A stretch of 64,000 nt of DNA, from assembly GCA_029891385.1 (NCBI GenBank), contig CM057228.1, positions 63,618,523 through 63,682,522 on the forward strand, read 5' to 3'. This document shows positions 9,407-19,313 of the stretch, piece by piece. The position numbers and the translations under genes are program-made. The notes beneath the pieces are model-generated. The model did no database searches and had not been told where the DNA came from. It saw only the letters and a list, made by a program, of their open reading frames with translations. Origin of the DNA: Erythroxylum novogranatense. Its lineage: Eukaryota; Streptophyta; Magnoliopsida; Malpighiales; Erythroxylaceae. Each line of letters starts with the position of its first letter. Within the stretch, counting starts at the first letter, position 1.

Positions 9407-11686
9407 ATGGAGGCAGCTATGATATTCGGAAGACATGTAAATTTTGAGTCATTAAGAATGGACGGAATGGACGTAGAACCAGAGATTGTAAGAGCTGGTT
9501 GAAGGAATTTCTTCCAGGTACGAGAACCAGTATACACCAATGAGGTTTTCGACTTTTAGAAGAACGCTCATCTTATAGACAACACTATTGTATCTTCAGT
9601 AGACGGTATGACTGTTGTTGTGACTAAGAAGTTGATAAGGAAGGTGACCGATTGTCCATCAGTTGGTGAGACTTTGTCTACCAAGGCCGGTTGGATGTCC
9701 CAGGTTGGTATGAGAGAAGAAGATGTCAGAAGACAATTATATGGAGCCAATGACCTATGGGAGAGGAAGACCTCTAGTTTGGTTTCGAAGGCTAGGGTTC
9801 TTCACGCGATTCTGTTTAATTGCATTTTACCCAGAGCAGGTTCAAGAAATTTGGTGACCACTTTGGATGAACAATGCTTGTTTTACCTGCTAAATCGCAA
9901 CCCTATTGATTTACCCTTCTTAATCTTGCATTATATGATTAAGGGGATGAAGGATACAAATAGCTATCTTTATGGCATGCTTCTGACAAGGATTTTTAAG
10001 GAATCCGGAGTCCTTCTACATCAAGGACATAGAAGGATTGTTCCTATGAAGAGTAAGATTGATGCAGTCACTATACGGCGAATGGGTCTGAGGACAGTAA
10101 TTAAAAAAGAAGCAGACTCTTCTAGGAGAACAAGAACTGAGGGGGAGCGAGTATCGAAGAAGACTCCCGCTTCAAGTTCTCGAATTTAAGTGAGTATGAG
10201 TTTGCCTGCAGATGAAATAAGGAGAAAGACAGGAAGACCATTGATTAAACAGGCGAGTCCTCAAAGCAAAGAAAGACAACCTCGGAGGACTGAAGAAAGT
10301 ACATTGAAAAGACAAGGAGAAAGTCTTTTATGTGAAGTTACGAAGAAGGCGAAGAGATCACCGAGGATCCGGACTCTAAGGCAACAAGAAGAAAAGAATG
10401 CTAGAGAACAGAGTCAGGAACAATCCTCTCAATCTCATGCACATAGACCAACGAGATCCTTAGTCTCTATTCTGGAAGAGGATACAGCCAGAAAATCCAA
10501 GGAGACTGAGAAGAAAAAGAGAAAGTCGGAGTTTGAGAAGAATAAATCTCAAGCTGAGAAAACTGCAAGACTAACAGAGGCAGCGAGGAAGTCTGCTAGG
10601 GACGTTAGTCAGAAGAAAAATATTGAAAGAGCGGCTCAAATTGTAACTGAGTCCAGCACAGTTCAGGAAATCCCCATTGCTCAACAGGAGGAACCAAAGG
10701 AGATAAGCTTGGTTCAGGATAATCCTATTGAAGCAGAACCAGAGGCAGCAGCAGAGTCAGACTTGGTTCAGGTACCACAGGAGAATTCCGAGGAATCTGG
10801 TCCAACTGTATACAACTACTCCAAAATTCTGAGAAGATACAAGTTGTAGATTAAAATGGTTGAAGTTGTTACCAGGAGGAAGACTGCGATAGCCATTTGT
10901 AGTCAACCAATAAAGAAGATTGTGGCTGTTGTACAACCTACGTTGATAAATAGTGACACATGGGACGTCATGAAAGAAGATGAAAGGATTTTCTACGATG
11001 CTTTGAGGGATGCTGCTACGAAGCCATACCCTACAAAAATTCCCTGCAAACCATGTACTATTTATCTGATCACAGAGGAGACTGAAGTAAAGGTTGCACT
11101 AGATATTCAGCCAAGATATCCTTTGGATTTGACTAAGGGGAAGTCGAAGCTATTTCCTGAGGAAGAATTTTGTGATGATCTGTCTGCAGATCAAATAGAA
11201 GAAGAAGTGCGTAGAATTGATGAAGCATGCGCTTCGAATGAGAATGAAGACGGAGCGAGTTGTAGCTATACTGATAAGTATGAAGACTGTCCAGTGGGGG
11301 GAAGAGTCATAACAGGGACGTTTATTGAGTTCCTTGTTCAGACAATTTTGCGTATCAAGCCTTTATCTGATACACTGTCTATTCAAGCAAAAGCATTACC
11401 CCTGCAAGGAAGACAGTTGTTGATGCTACCTACCCCGTTTGACTTAGACCTTCCTGAATCTAATACGTTTATTCGTCCACCTACTATTGAGATCAATGAA
11501 GAGTACATTATGACCTCTAATGCTTATACTACTACAATTCTGTTCACCTCACCCTCAGCAGATGTCAATCAATCATCCTCACAAGACGAACTCAGTAGAT
11601 TACGCGGAGAAGTCAATAAGATCAAGGAGACGATGAATGTTTTGAAGAAGATGATGACAGAACTGCTGAAGAGCCATCATCGTTAA
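9407..11686 (+). pseudogene. Third (env-like position) ORF of the Sirevirus, plant transposon-like domain plus coiled coil
   Basis: One reading frame (frame 2) runs from ATG 9407 to 11686, about 760 codons, interrupted by in-frame stops at 9500 (TGA), 9557 (TAG), 10187 (TAA) and 10847 (TAG). Residues encoded at about 9600-10000, including ILFNCILPRAGSRNLVTTLD and NPIDLPFLILHYMIKGM, resemble the 'putative plant transposon protein' domain of many plant retroelement-associated ORFs. Positions 10190-10849 encode a long Lys/Arg/Glu/Gln-rich low-complexity region with possible nuclear-localisation clusters. The last ~35 residues (ELSRLRGEVNKIKETMNVLK) form a heptad-patterned coiled coil. I see no signal peptide or membrane segment, so 'env-like' is positional only. 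Function is unknown. Confidence 0.75.
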
Positions 11687-11710
11687 TCATTTTTTGATTA
11701 TAACAAATAG

Positions 11711-11790
11711 GGGGAGAAGAGAATGAACAAGGAGAAAAGAGAATGAACAAGGGGAGAAGAGAATGAGCAGAAGAGAAGAGGATGGTCAAA
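11711..11790 (+). repeat. 20-bp tandem polypurine repeats (extra PPTs)
   Basis: Units GGGGAGAAGAGAATGAACAA (11711), GGAGAAAAGAGAATGAACAA (11731), GGGGAGAAGAGAATGAGCAG (11751) and a diverged fourth unit (11771) are in exact 20-bp register. All are purine-rich like the terminal PPT. Multiple PPT-like motifs are a recognised Sirevirus trait. Confidence 0.85.
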
Positions 11791-11915
11791 AAAGAAGGTA
11801 TGACTGAAGCAGACGAAGAGAAGAAAGGAAGAAGTCAAAAAAGAAATTCTGAAGATAAGTTTTTTTTTCTGTTACAACATTGTATTTTTGTTTTTTTTTA
11901 TAATTTGTTATCATA

Positions 11916-11929
11916 AAAAAGGGGGAGAT
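11916..11929 (+). other. Terminal polypurine tract
   Basis: AAAAAGGGGGAGAT immediately precedes the TG of the 3' LTR. It is the expected plus-strand cDNA primer and fixes the LTR boundary. Confidence 0.9.
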
Positions 11930-12917
11930 TGTTAAGTCCAGATGACTTTACTTAGAAATAATTTTGATGTATAACAAAGAGAACAATAAAAGAAAAACAT
12001 ACGAGCATTTAAAGCAAGCAGACCTTGAAGCAAGCGATAAAAGCAGATAAAGACACGTATTTAAGCAACACGCATAAAGCAAAAGCAGATTTAAGAGATG
12101 CAGATGCTAAGAAAAGCAGACGCAGATGTAAAAAGTAATGCAGACGCTAAGTAAAGCAGACGAAGATGCAAATAGTAAAGCAGACGCAGATGCGAATAGT
12201 ACAATGATTTGCGCAAAAAAACATGACGATAGAATCTGAAGGAGAAAACAGTCACGGAAAAGAAGACGAAGGAGTCAGCTCGAGTTAGTTACAGAACTCA
12301 ATTGAATAACCGTTTCTTTAAAGATTCAAGAAACAAGAATCAAGAAGCAGTTGGAGACGAAGGCTATAAATACAAGTCGAAGTCGAAGATTGCAAAGTTA
12401 GACAAAGTGAGAAAAAGTTAGCTGAATTACATCTACGAGCTTATTGAGCAAATTAGCTGAGAGCTATTTTACTGTAACAAGTTTTAAATACTTTTTCTGT
12501 GAGAAAGTAGTGCAGATAGCCTGCAGAGGCTAAGTGTGAAAGAATACTGATTGTAGAGACCTAAAGAGGCTCGGGAAAAGAATACTTGTAACGATTGAAG
12601 AGATAGTGAAATCTCATAAGGAACTCTGAGGACTGGACGTAGCCCACAGTTTGGGGTGAACCAGGATAAATCTCTGTGTCAACCATTCTCACTCTATATC
12701 TCTATTTTAGATTCAAGTTTTTATCATTAGTTAGTTTGTAAACAAAGGTTTTCAAATTTTTGATTAATTAGAATCTATCGGATGTTCTGAAAAGAATTAT
12801 TTTTCTAACAAACAATTTTGAAAGAAACTTCAAAAAGGGGATTACACAATTCAACCCCCCCTTCTCGTGCATTCTTATATCGTTTTCTAGTATTGTATTA
12901 ACGTGTGATTCACTTCA
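11930..12917 (+). repeat. Sirevirus 3' LTR
   Basis: It matches the 5' LTR from TGTTAAGTCC to ...CACTTCA, with TATAAATA at 12365-12372. Downstream of about 12300 I count roughly 12 differences from the 5' LTR in about 620 bp. The 12000-12235 interval (U3 array) is far more different and uses ATTTAAG-containing units where the 5' LTR has GACGAAG. Confidence 0.95.
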
Positions 12918-12922
12918 ACTTT

Positions 12923-13540
12923 TGGACTTAGGATTAAGAAGTTATAAGGTTCGAAAAAATGCAGTTACTGTTGGAAAGTGTATTATCCAGGCAGTATATT
13001 TGGAAGAGTTTTTCACTTCCTTAGAGCCTTAATTGATTTTTGCTTCCTTCATGAAAGATGTAGATTGTCTTGTATTCTTTCCATTGATGTATAATTTGCC
13101 ATTTTTGGGTTTAGGAGTAAGAAGTTATGAGGTTAGGAAGAATTCAGTTACTGTTTGAATTGTCTTTTTATAGGCAGTAGGTTTGAAAGGGTTTTTACTT
13201 TCCTGAGAGATTAAATTGATTTTTGCATCCTTCATGACTATTGTAAATCGTCTTTTTATCTTTTCATTGATGTAAAATGTGACATTTTTGGGCCATTGAG
13301 TTGAAAGATATGATTTTTGCAAATTCTGTTATTGTGTAGGATATTTTTAATTTGGGCAGTCACTTTGATGTAGCTTTTGGCTCCCTTAATGGCCAAATTA
13401 GTTTTTAAATCCTTCATAGAAGTTGTAGAGCTTCCTTTTAAATTTTTATTGATACCAAATTTGTGAACTTTGGAATTCGGTGTGAAGAGTTATGAATTTT
13501 CAAAATTTCAGGTGCATCGAGCAGCTTTCATGGTATGGCG
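12923..13540 (+). repeat. Tandem ~185-bp LTR modules
   Basis: Consecutive copies have recognisable blocks: a CCTTCATGAAAGATGTAGA-like start (13047, 13229, 13411), CTTTCCATTGATGTA-like middle, and GTAAGAAGTTATGAGG-like end (12934, 13116, 13300, 13478). The period is about 178-184 bp. A further copy is split by the copia insertion (3330-3388 plus 12918-12950). No coding potential; the same module recurs in the LTRs of A and D and at 60765-61430. Confidence 0.8.
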
Positions 13541-14103
13541 TTAACCTAAATACTGCGAGGGAAATTTTTTTTATTTTCTTTTTATATTTATTTAATTTAT
13601 TTCTCACTTTCTTTTTCTAAATCAAACCTCCTTCTACTCTTTTATTTGTAACCTTTTTGTTTGACCTCCGATTTGATTGATTTTCAAAGCATTGGTTTTC
13701 TAAGAAAATTTTCTACCCCTTTCATGTAAAATTTAGAATTTTCGGGATTAAGTTGAAATTTATAAATTAGATTGAAGGGAGACAATTGAATAGGGATATT
13801 GAATATGATTCCGTATTTGGGTGATTTCTCGATTTATAGAGATTATATTGAGGAGATTTTTTATTCTAATTAACCTAGAGACATGAAATTTTCTTTTTAG
13901 CTAGAAGTCAGATTTCAATTTGGGCCCTAAGGATTTCAATTCTCAGGAGGGTTTTTAGGTGAACTTTGCAAGATCTATTCAGATGGAACTAAAATAAGTT
14001 CGTATTTGAGTTTTGACGTGGTGGGAAATTCCTCCCTCGTGGGCTGCGCGTTCAAATGTCACGTAGAACGTCGGACACGTGACTCACCAGGGTGGGGTTC
14101 CAA

Positions 14104-14194
14104 CATAAGTTCCAAAAATACAACAAAACTATAGAATATTAAGGAAAATACATCAAATATAGGTGTATAATTATAGTCAAATATGCATCTATTG
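14104..14194 (-). repeat. Left LTR fragment of Athila/Tat-like element F
   Basis: The sequence from CCAAAAATACAACAAAA to TATGCATCTAT matches 56795-56873 almost base for base. In minus orientation it is the start of F's 3' LTR. Immediately right lies CAACACTTAAGCTTTT, whose reverse complement AAAAGCTTAAGTGTTG is a typical gypsy polypurine tract. The rest of this LTR was displaced by the E-type LTR ending at 14103. Confidence 0.6.
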
Positions 14195-15714
14195 AACATC
14201 CCAACACTTAAGCTTTTGCTTGTGCTTATCCTCAAACAAATCATAAAATCTCAGTTATAAATCTTACAACATTTATCCTTCATTAATCTGAACATGTCCA
14301 TTTATACTCTAAATCATCAAGTCATATTAGTGAAATTAACATAGAAGTAGAGTCAATTCTAAAACTAACTTCATAAGTCAATTTTAATAATAATTACATC
14401 AATAATCTTATTGAAATCAAAAGCATAAATCTTTACATCCTCACCAAGATTTCACTCAATGCATCAAGTGTTTAGGGTGAAAGGTATGAAACTCTTGAAT
14501 CAATGCATAGTAGAACTCTTACTATAGGCTTGTAATTTTATCACATCTCCACTACTTATATGTAACCTATAAACAAAAATCAGAAGGTCTTGATAAGGTT
14601 ATAATAGGGCTTAGGTTTGATATGATTGGGTTAATAAAAAGGGCTTATTGAAGGAAATTTCCTAAAGAGACATTACAATAAGCTTGTTCATAATATACAC
14701 AGGCCCTTACATTGTAAATCTATTGGTATTATATATTTAACCACAATTTTCCTATGCTCTTTTTTAGTCAAATTAATTGAGCATTCATTCTGGATCATAA
14801 TTAAAGAAATTTTGGACCTTTCAAATTTTTAAGTTTCAAATAAGCAAGTAATGTAAATAACCTTCAAGGTACAAAACAATAAAAAGACTTCAAAGAAAAA
14901 TAGGATAAAGGTTAATAATTGGGTTACAATCAATAAAAAAGGCTAAGGCTCAAAATTGGTTATTGCAAAGGGATAAAATATGGTAAAGTAATTATCAAAG
15001 AAACGGGCTTAAACAATATTAAATCTAAATGCCTTTATCTTCTTCTAATTTAATAAATATGGTCCCAATATGCATAATAAAAGCAAGTTATATAATTATT
15101 CCACTATGCTTGACAACATACACGAAAGAATTAAAGAGCTTAAATCTTTTGGAAATTTTACTCTCGAACCCAAAATCTTACATAAAAGAATGGTTTTATA
15201 TACGTAAATAGTATTCAATTTACATTCAAATTAACTATCTCAATGCTTACTAAGAATATGATTTATAAATGCAAGTATATTATAACTATCATCCTTTTGC
15301 ATACTAATTCAAATCATTATTCCATAAGGAATATGGATGAGTTTCATCTTACTCGAATATCAAGTAACAAAATCTAATAGCAAAATTATAATAAGCATTA
15401 AAACTCATAATCCCCTTATACTTAAAATCATATATTGTCCTCAATGAACACAATATAAGCTTATATGTTATAAGTGAGAATGCGGCGTTTGGTACTTCCC
15501 TAAGTAATACGATTTCCTAAGTAATAAGTTTTTCGATTCTAATTTTCATGATTTTGAGACTGTTAATGCAATTTGATAAACTAATCCCTTGCAAGAAATA
15601 AAGAAAGAGGGATAAAAAGAAACAAAAGGAAATACAAAAAAACATAAATATGAAATATGAAAATGGAAATAACATAAATTGTAAAATAAAACCTATCATA
15701 ATTCGTAGGTTGCC
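14195..15714 (-). other. Non-coding 3' interior of element F
   Basis: 1.5 kb of AT-rich DNA with no ORF above about 60 aa and no recognisable domain. By position it is the spacer between the coding part and the PPT of F, which in Athila/Tat elements is long and often non-coding. It ends at TTGCC (15710-15714), the target site used by element A. Confidence 0.5.
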
Positions 15715-16169
15715 TGTAACATCCCATCATCGATGGGAAGGGTAAAATGGTAATTTGGAATGGGTTATGTTCATGCATAATATGGCCTCCATATATGCAT
15801 AAATTGTAATTTTTATATATGCACATGTTTGTACATGCATTCTTGACATTTCTCGACATATGTGTTTATTGTGGAAAAATATGAATTGGTGCTTGAACAT
15901 GAAATTGAAGTGGATTTTAGTGTGTTTTACATTTTTGTGAAAATTGAGGAATTTTTCTGGAAATTTTTCGGGATACCTTTCTGGACCGAAAAATTTACAA
16001 GTGACAGACTGATTTGGTTTTCGGCACCGAAAATGACCGTCCAATGGCACTGAAAAATTAGATATATGATTTAAGAATTTATGAATGTTGAGACATTGAA
16101 ATTTGGAGTAGAAATTCGATTGTAATTGGAAAAAGACCTGAAGAATGCTTTAAACCGGGACAAGTGGGT

Positions 16170-16193
16170 GGCAAGTGACACATGTCACTTGCC
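16170..16193. promoter_or_regulatory. Palindrome with 11-bp arms upstream of LTR TATA
   Basis: Arms GGCAAGTGACA and TGTCACTTGCC separated by CA, centred ~37 bp upstream of the TATA box. The 3' LTR copy (about 23770-23795) has one arm change and an upstream 6-bp loss. A dimeric transcription-factor site is an inference from symmetry and position. Confidence 0.55.
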
Positions 16194-16217
16194 TACTTAG
16201 TCTTATTTTCATTTGTT

Positions 16218-16227
16218 TATATAAATA
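16218..16227 (+). promoter_or_regulatory. TATA box of element A 5' LTR
   Basis: TATATAAATA in TTTGTTTATATAAATATCC, ~500 bp into the LTR; identical in the 3' LTR (23819-23828). Element C has TTTATAACC at a comparable distance from its LTR start. Confidence 0.65.
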
Positions 16228-17174
16228 TCCTAAGCTTGGTCAAGTCTTTCACGACACTTCACATTTAGCAAGAGTGGAAGGTGCTTTTAAATGATATTTT
16301 CTCCTTCATTCGAAAGTTCCTCCTTCCTCCTCCTTCGGTGGTTCTTTCCTCCTAGTAAGTGCTACTCTTTTCCTCCTTATTTAAGGTTCTTCTATCTTAA
16401 GTTCTTCCTCTCCATGTGTCTAAGCTTAAGCCTTGTGGTGATGATTGTTGTTTATGATAGTGAGGATTGCTGCGAGTGTGAGTGGAAGGGAAAAATTGGG
16501 GTAGTTTGAAAAGTGAAGGCTTTGAAGCTCAAATAGGTTAGAATTGTGCTTTTTGTATAAATGGGTAATTAAATGCATTCTTTGTGTTGTTTATACACTA
16601 AATTGGATGAGAATTTTGTTGTTGTATGTGGGTATGTAATTTGGTTATTTAATTGATGGTTGATTGATGAATTGATGAGGCAAAATCTAATGAATATAAG
16701 TAGAGAAATTAAGATGATTGAAAGTGAAATTATGCTTAAAGATTAGTGTCAAACATGATGGATGATGGGATGAGTGTGTGCTGTAATTTGTGGCCTTATG
16801 TTCAAGAATAAGATGTGAGTGAGTTATGATAGGTATAAGAAGTAAATAGAGTGAGAAATGGTGTAGAAATGATATGGAAGTGATAGGATTTGGTTTAGGT
16901 TGAAAATCTGGAAAAGTTACCTTGTACATGTTTCAATGTTTTTACCATAACTAGTTGTGTGGTTAAGCAATTGAGGTGAGGTTTATCTTAAATTAAATTT
17001 GAGACATTTGGCTACATTTCTTGTGAAGGAAGTGCTGCCCAATTGTGATTATAAGAGTGTTTAATCTTGCTGTGAAAGTGAAGTATAGGTGTTGTATGAA
17101 CAGTAACTCGAGCTTGATGACCTGAACTTTTGATGAATTTTACTAGATTGATTGAGGTTGAATTTGTGAAATCG

Positions 17175-17840
17175 GTCTTCATGAAACTTGAAGAGGGTCT
17201 TGTTATCTTTCTATCTCCACTAAGTACGCAATTTTTAGATATCTAGGTTGAAAGTTATGCCTTCTTGAATTTCGGATGTCAATGTGCTTAATGCTGGAAA
17301 AACTGTTTTAAGTGTAGGTTATGGTGACTGAACTTTGAGGTTAAATTCTGGATTGTTATGGCCCCAATTAGCTTACATGGTCTTATAGAAAGTTGTATAG
17401 GATTGTTTTAGCTTCGAAATGAGATATCTTATGTGTGTTTTGGATGTCACAATTGAAAGTTATGGATTTCCAAAGTTTGCATCTGATGTAGGTAAGAACT
17501 TGGTTAACTACCCTTAACAAGGTAACATCATTCAAGGAAGAATTTAACTTGGTTAGAGAGGAAAATTGCATGCAAGTTCTTCACGGGAATTTTAGTATGT
17601 TCTCTTATCTTTTCAGTGATATAAAGTGGGAAATTTTTGGACATTTGGTTAAATGATATACTGTTTTGAGTGGGCGTATTAAGGCAGTAACTTTTCTGGC
17701 ATTTTTGACACCCTTGGATGTGAAATTGGATTTTTAGCTCTTCTTGAAACTTGTAGGATTTTCTGTGCTCTTTCCAACGAGACCTGATTTGTGCTTGTTG
17801 GATATTTGTGTAAAAAGATATGGGTTTTGAAAGGGGAGAA
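17175..17840 (+). repeat. LTR modules (three or more copies) in element A
   Basis: Copies start near 17179 (CTTCATGAAACTTGAAGA), 17380 (CTTATAGAAAGTTGTATAGG) and 17735 (CTTCTTGAAACTTGTAGG). Each is followed by a pyrimidine-rich TCTTTCYA-type block and then GAAAGTTATG or AAAGATATGG. The same copies occur in the 3' LTR at about 43035-43700. The module type is the one seen in the E- and D-type LTRs. Confidence 0.7.
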
Positions 17841-17899
17841 GGTTTTTAGCAAAGGAAGAATGAAAATTGAAAAAAAAAAATAACAATAAGTGAATTTGG

Positions 17900-17965
17900 C
17901 AGACGCTCGCCTCGCGAGGAAGCAAAGGCGTCCTCGCCCTCTCGAGATCGCGAGCTGAGTGCGAG
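17900..17965. repeat. GC-rich CpG island within A 5' LTR
   Basis: A short block with CTCGCCTCGCGAGG and CTCGAGATCGCGAG, strongly CpG-rich within AT-rich DNA. The matching block in the 3' LTR (about 43783-43840) differs by several substitutions and indels (CGCGAGGGCGACGTCTCGCC) although surrounding sequence is nearly the same. Confidence 0.7.
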
Positions 17966-18820
17966 GACCGTTTGATTTTTTTAAATTATTTATTTATTTT
18001 TATTTATGATTAATTTGGCCCAAGTCCTTCTTTTGTCAATTACTTTTCCGTCCGACGTCCGATTGACCTGATTCTTGAGGCATCAGATTCGTATAATATT
18101 TAATTTCATTTATTTGTAAAATTGGAAATTTTTAGAGCTGAAATTGATGGGGATTGGTTAGGTCGAAGTTAGGGATCTGGGTAATGATTTTTCTGATTTG
18201 TGTTTTATTTATAATTGGACCTATAGAGGTCCGAATTAAGTGTTTTTGGTGTCTATGGGTTTCTAATTTATAGAGGAAATTTTGGTGATGGGAAATTGTG
18301 CAATAGTGCCGGGAATGTCATAAACATGCATTGTGCACATTTTTAATTGGTACATGTGCATTATTTTTAATAATTGGTACATTATTTAATTGGTACATTT
18401 GGTAACGTGTGAATAGTTTGGACTGTTTAGAGGCGCATTTGGAACGTCACCCCACAGACGTTGCCGAGACTTCCAGGCATTTGCTTCAGGAGCTATTTAT
18501 GAGTAACCTAGATGGTTTCTCAATTATTAATTGTTTATAATTTTGCACTTATAACACTGTGGAGAATAATGGTGAGCCTTGCGTTTGTTTATGCCTAAAT
18601 TCCAGAACGAAGGTGTCCGAGGTATTGGAAGATTATGACATAGAAGTGTTATCTGTTTGTGAAACTGTGACTTACGTGTCTCTGATGTGATAAATTATGA
18701 TACGGGAATTGATTGTGATACAGTTACTGCCTATTTGTAACATGTGGATAATTGTGATGCATTTACTGTTAAATTGGGACATATGCATTTCATACATGAA
18801 TGCATGATCAGTTAATGAGA

Positions 18821-18995
18821 GTTGTGACCGGAGCAGCCACCGAGAGCTAAAAGCTCAACGTATTTGGGCCTCGAGCCTACAGTGATTCAGAGCCTCTAGC
18901 TCAACGATTAATGCGCCCATATTGGGACAGTTCAGAGCCTCAGGTTCACCGGTTAATGCGCCCATATTGGGACAGTTTAGGCGCTCGGTCACAAC
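18821..18995 (+). promoter_or_regulatory. Enclosed array of mini-hairpins in A 5' LTR
   Basis: GTTGTGACCG (18821-18830) and CGGTCACAAC (18986-18995) are perfect 10-bp inverted repeats. Between them lie GAGCT-AAA-AGCTC (18844), GGGC-CTCGA-GCCT (18866), GAGC-CTCTA-GCTC (18890), CCCA-TAT-TGGG (18916), GAGCC-TCA-GGTTC (18935) and CCCA-TAT-TGGG again (18961). The 3' LTR copy is at 44709-44882. It lies downstream of the TATA box, so it should be in the RNA leader. Confidence 0.75.
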
Positions 18996-19247
18996 ACCAT
19001 AATAAATTGGAAAAGAGTCACATGTGCATTACATATGTATTGTATTGCACTTCTTTGATTGAATGGAAGACAAATTGCCTTATGCAACTATGACATGTTT
19101 GAGTATTACATGAAACCATTTGGTTATGTGAGTCTAATCGAATGAAATGAATAAATGGTCTATGCTTCAGTGAAATTGTGCAATGTGATTAAATATGCAA
19201 CAATGTGAAAATATGATATGTGAATTGATGTGTTACATGAATTGAGT

Positions 19248-19313
19248 GAACCATCGATGATGGTTCCTCACTGAGTTCGCAAAACTCACCCAAAATTTGC
19301 AATTATTTTTCAG
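19248..19313 (+). promoter_or_regulatory. Twin hairpins and splice-acceptor-like CAG|G in A 5' LTR
   Basis: GAACCATC-GAT-GATGGTTC (19248-19266) is followed by TGAGTT-CGCAA-AACTCA (19272-19288), then an AT/pyrimidine tract ending TTATTTTTCAG|G (CAG 19311-19313). The same block is in the 3' LTR (45137-45201) and, with different bases but the same pairing, in the LTRs of C, D, LTR1, LTR2 and E. Confidence 0.7.

Larger units (their letters stand above)
3389..12917 (+). mobile_element. Full-length Ty1/copia retrotransposon, Sirevirus lineage
   Basis: A 9529-bp element with TG...CA LTRs (3389-4389 and 11930-12917) is flanked by a perfect ACTTT duplication (3384-3388 and 12918-12922). The order PBS, gag, protease, integrase, RT, RNase H, third ORF, PPT is the copia order. 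A Sirevirus assignment rests on the long gag with a coiled coil after the zinc knuckle, ~1-kb LTRs, a large third ORF after pol, and repeated polypurine tracts. Over the last ~620 bp the two LTRs show about 12 differences by eye, so insertion is fairly recent. Pol and the third ORF nevertheless contain many stops and at least one frameshift, so the copy is not autonomous. It splits a module repeat of the host LTR. Confidence 0.95.
2090..14103 (+). repeat. Large chromovirus-type LTR (LTR2/E-type), split by the Sirevirus
   Basis: The right end is the CCAACA at 14098-14103; its last ~90 bp match, in reverse complement, the LTR terminus at 59980-60070. Inside are a TGAGC-CGTCGA-GCTCA hairpin (2772-2787), a pyrimidine tract with CAG|G (2806-2809), a GGCTAAAATGCC hairpin (2963-2974) with TGTAA (2986-2990), and then tandem ~185-bp modules on both sides of the copia insertion. 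Removing 3389-12917 and one ACTTT copy restores a continuous module. The left limit is uncertain, because LTR1 abuts it. No PBS follows 14103, so it is a 3' or solo LTR. It lies inside the Athila-like LTR that resumes at 14104. Confidence 0.55.

Noticed and set aside
16291..16509. 72-aa ORF repeated at 23892-24110
   Set aside because: Both copies sit at the same place in the two LTRs of element A, just after the TATA box. Conservation reflects LTR identity; composition is Ser/Phe low-complexity with no domain.
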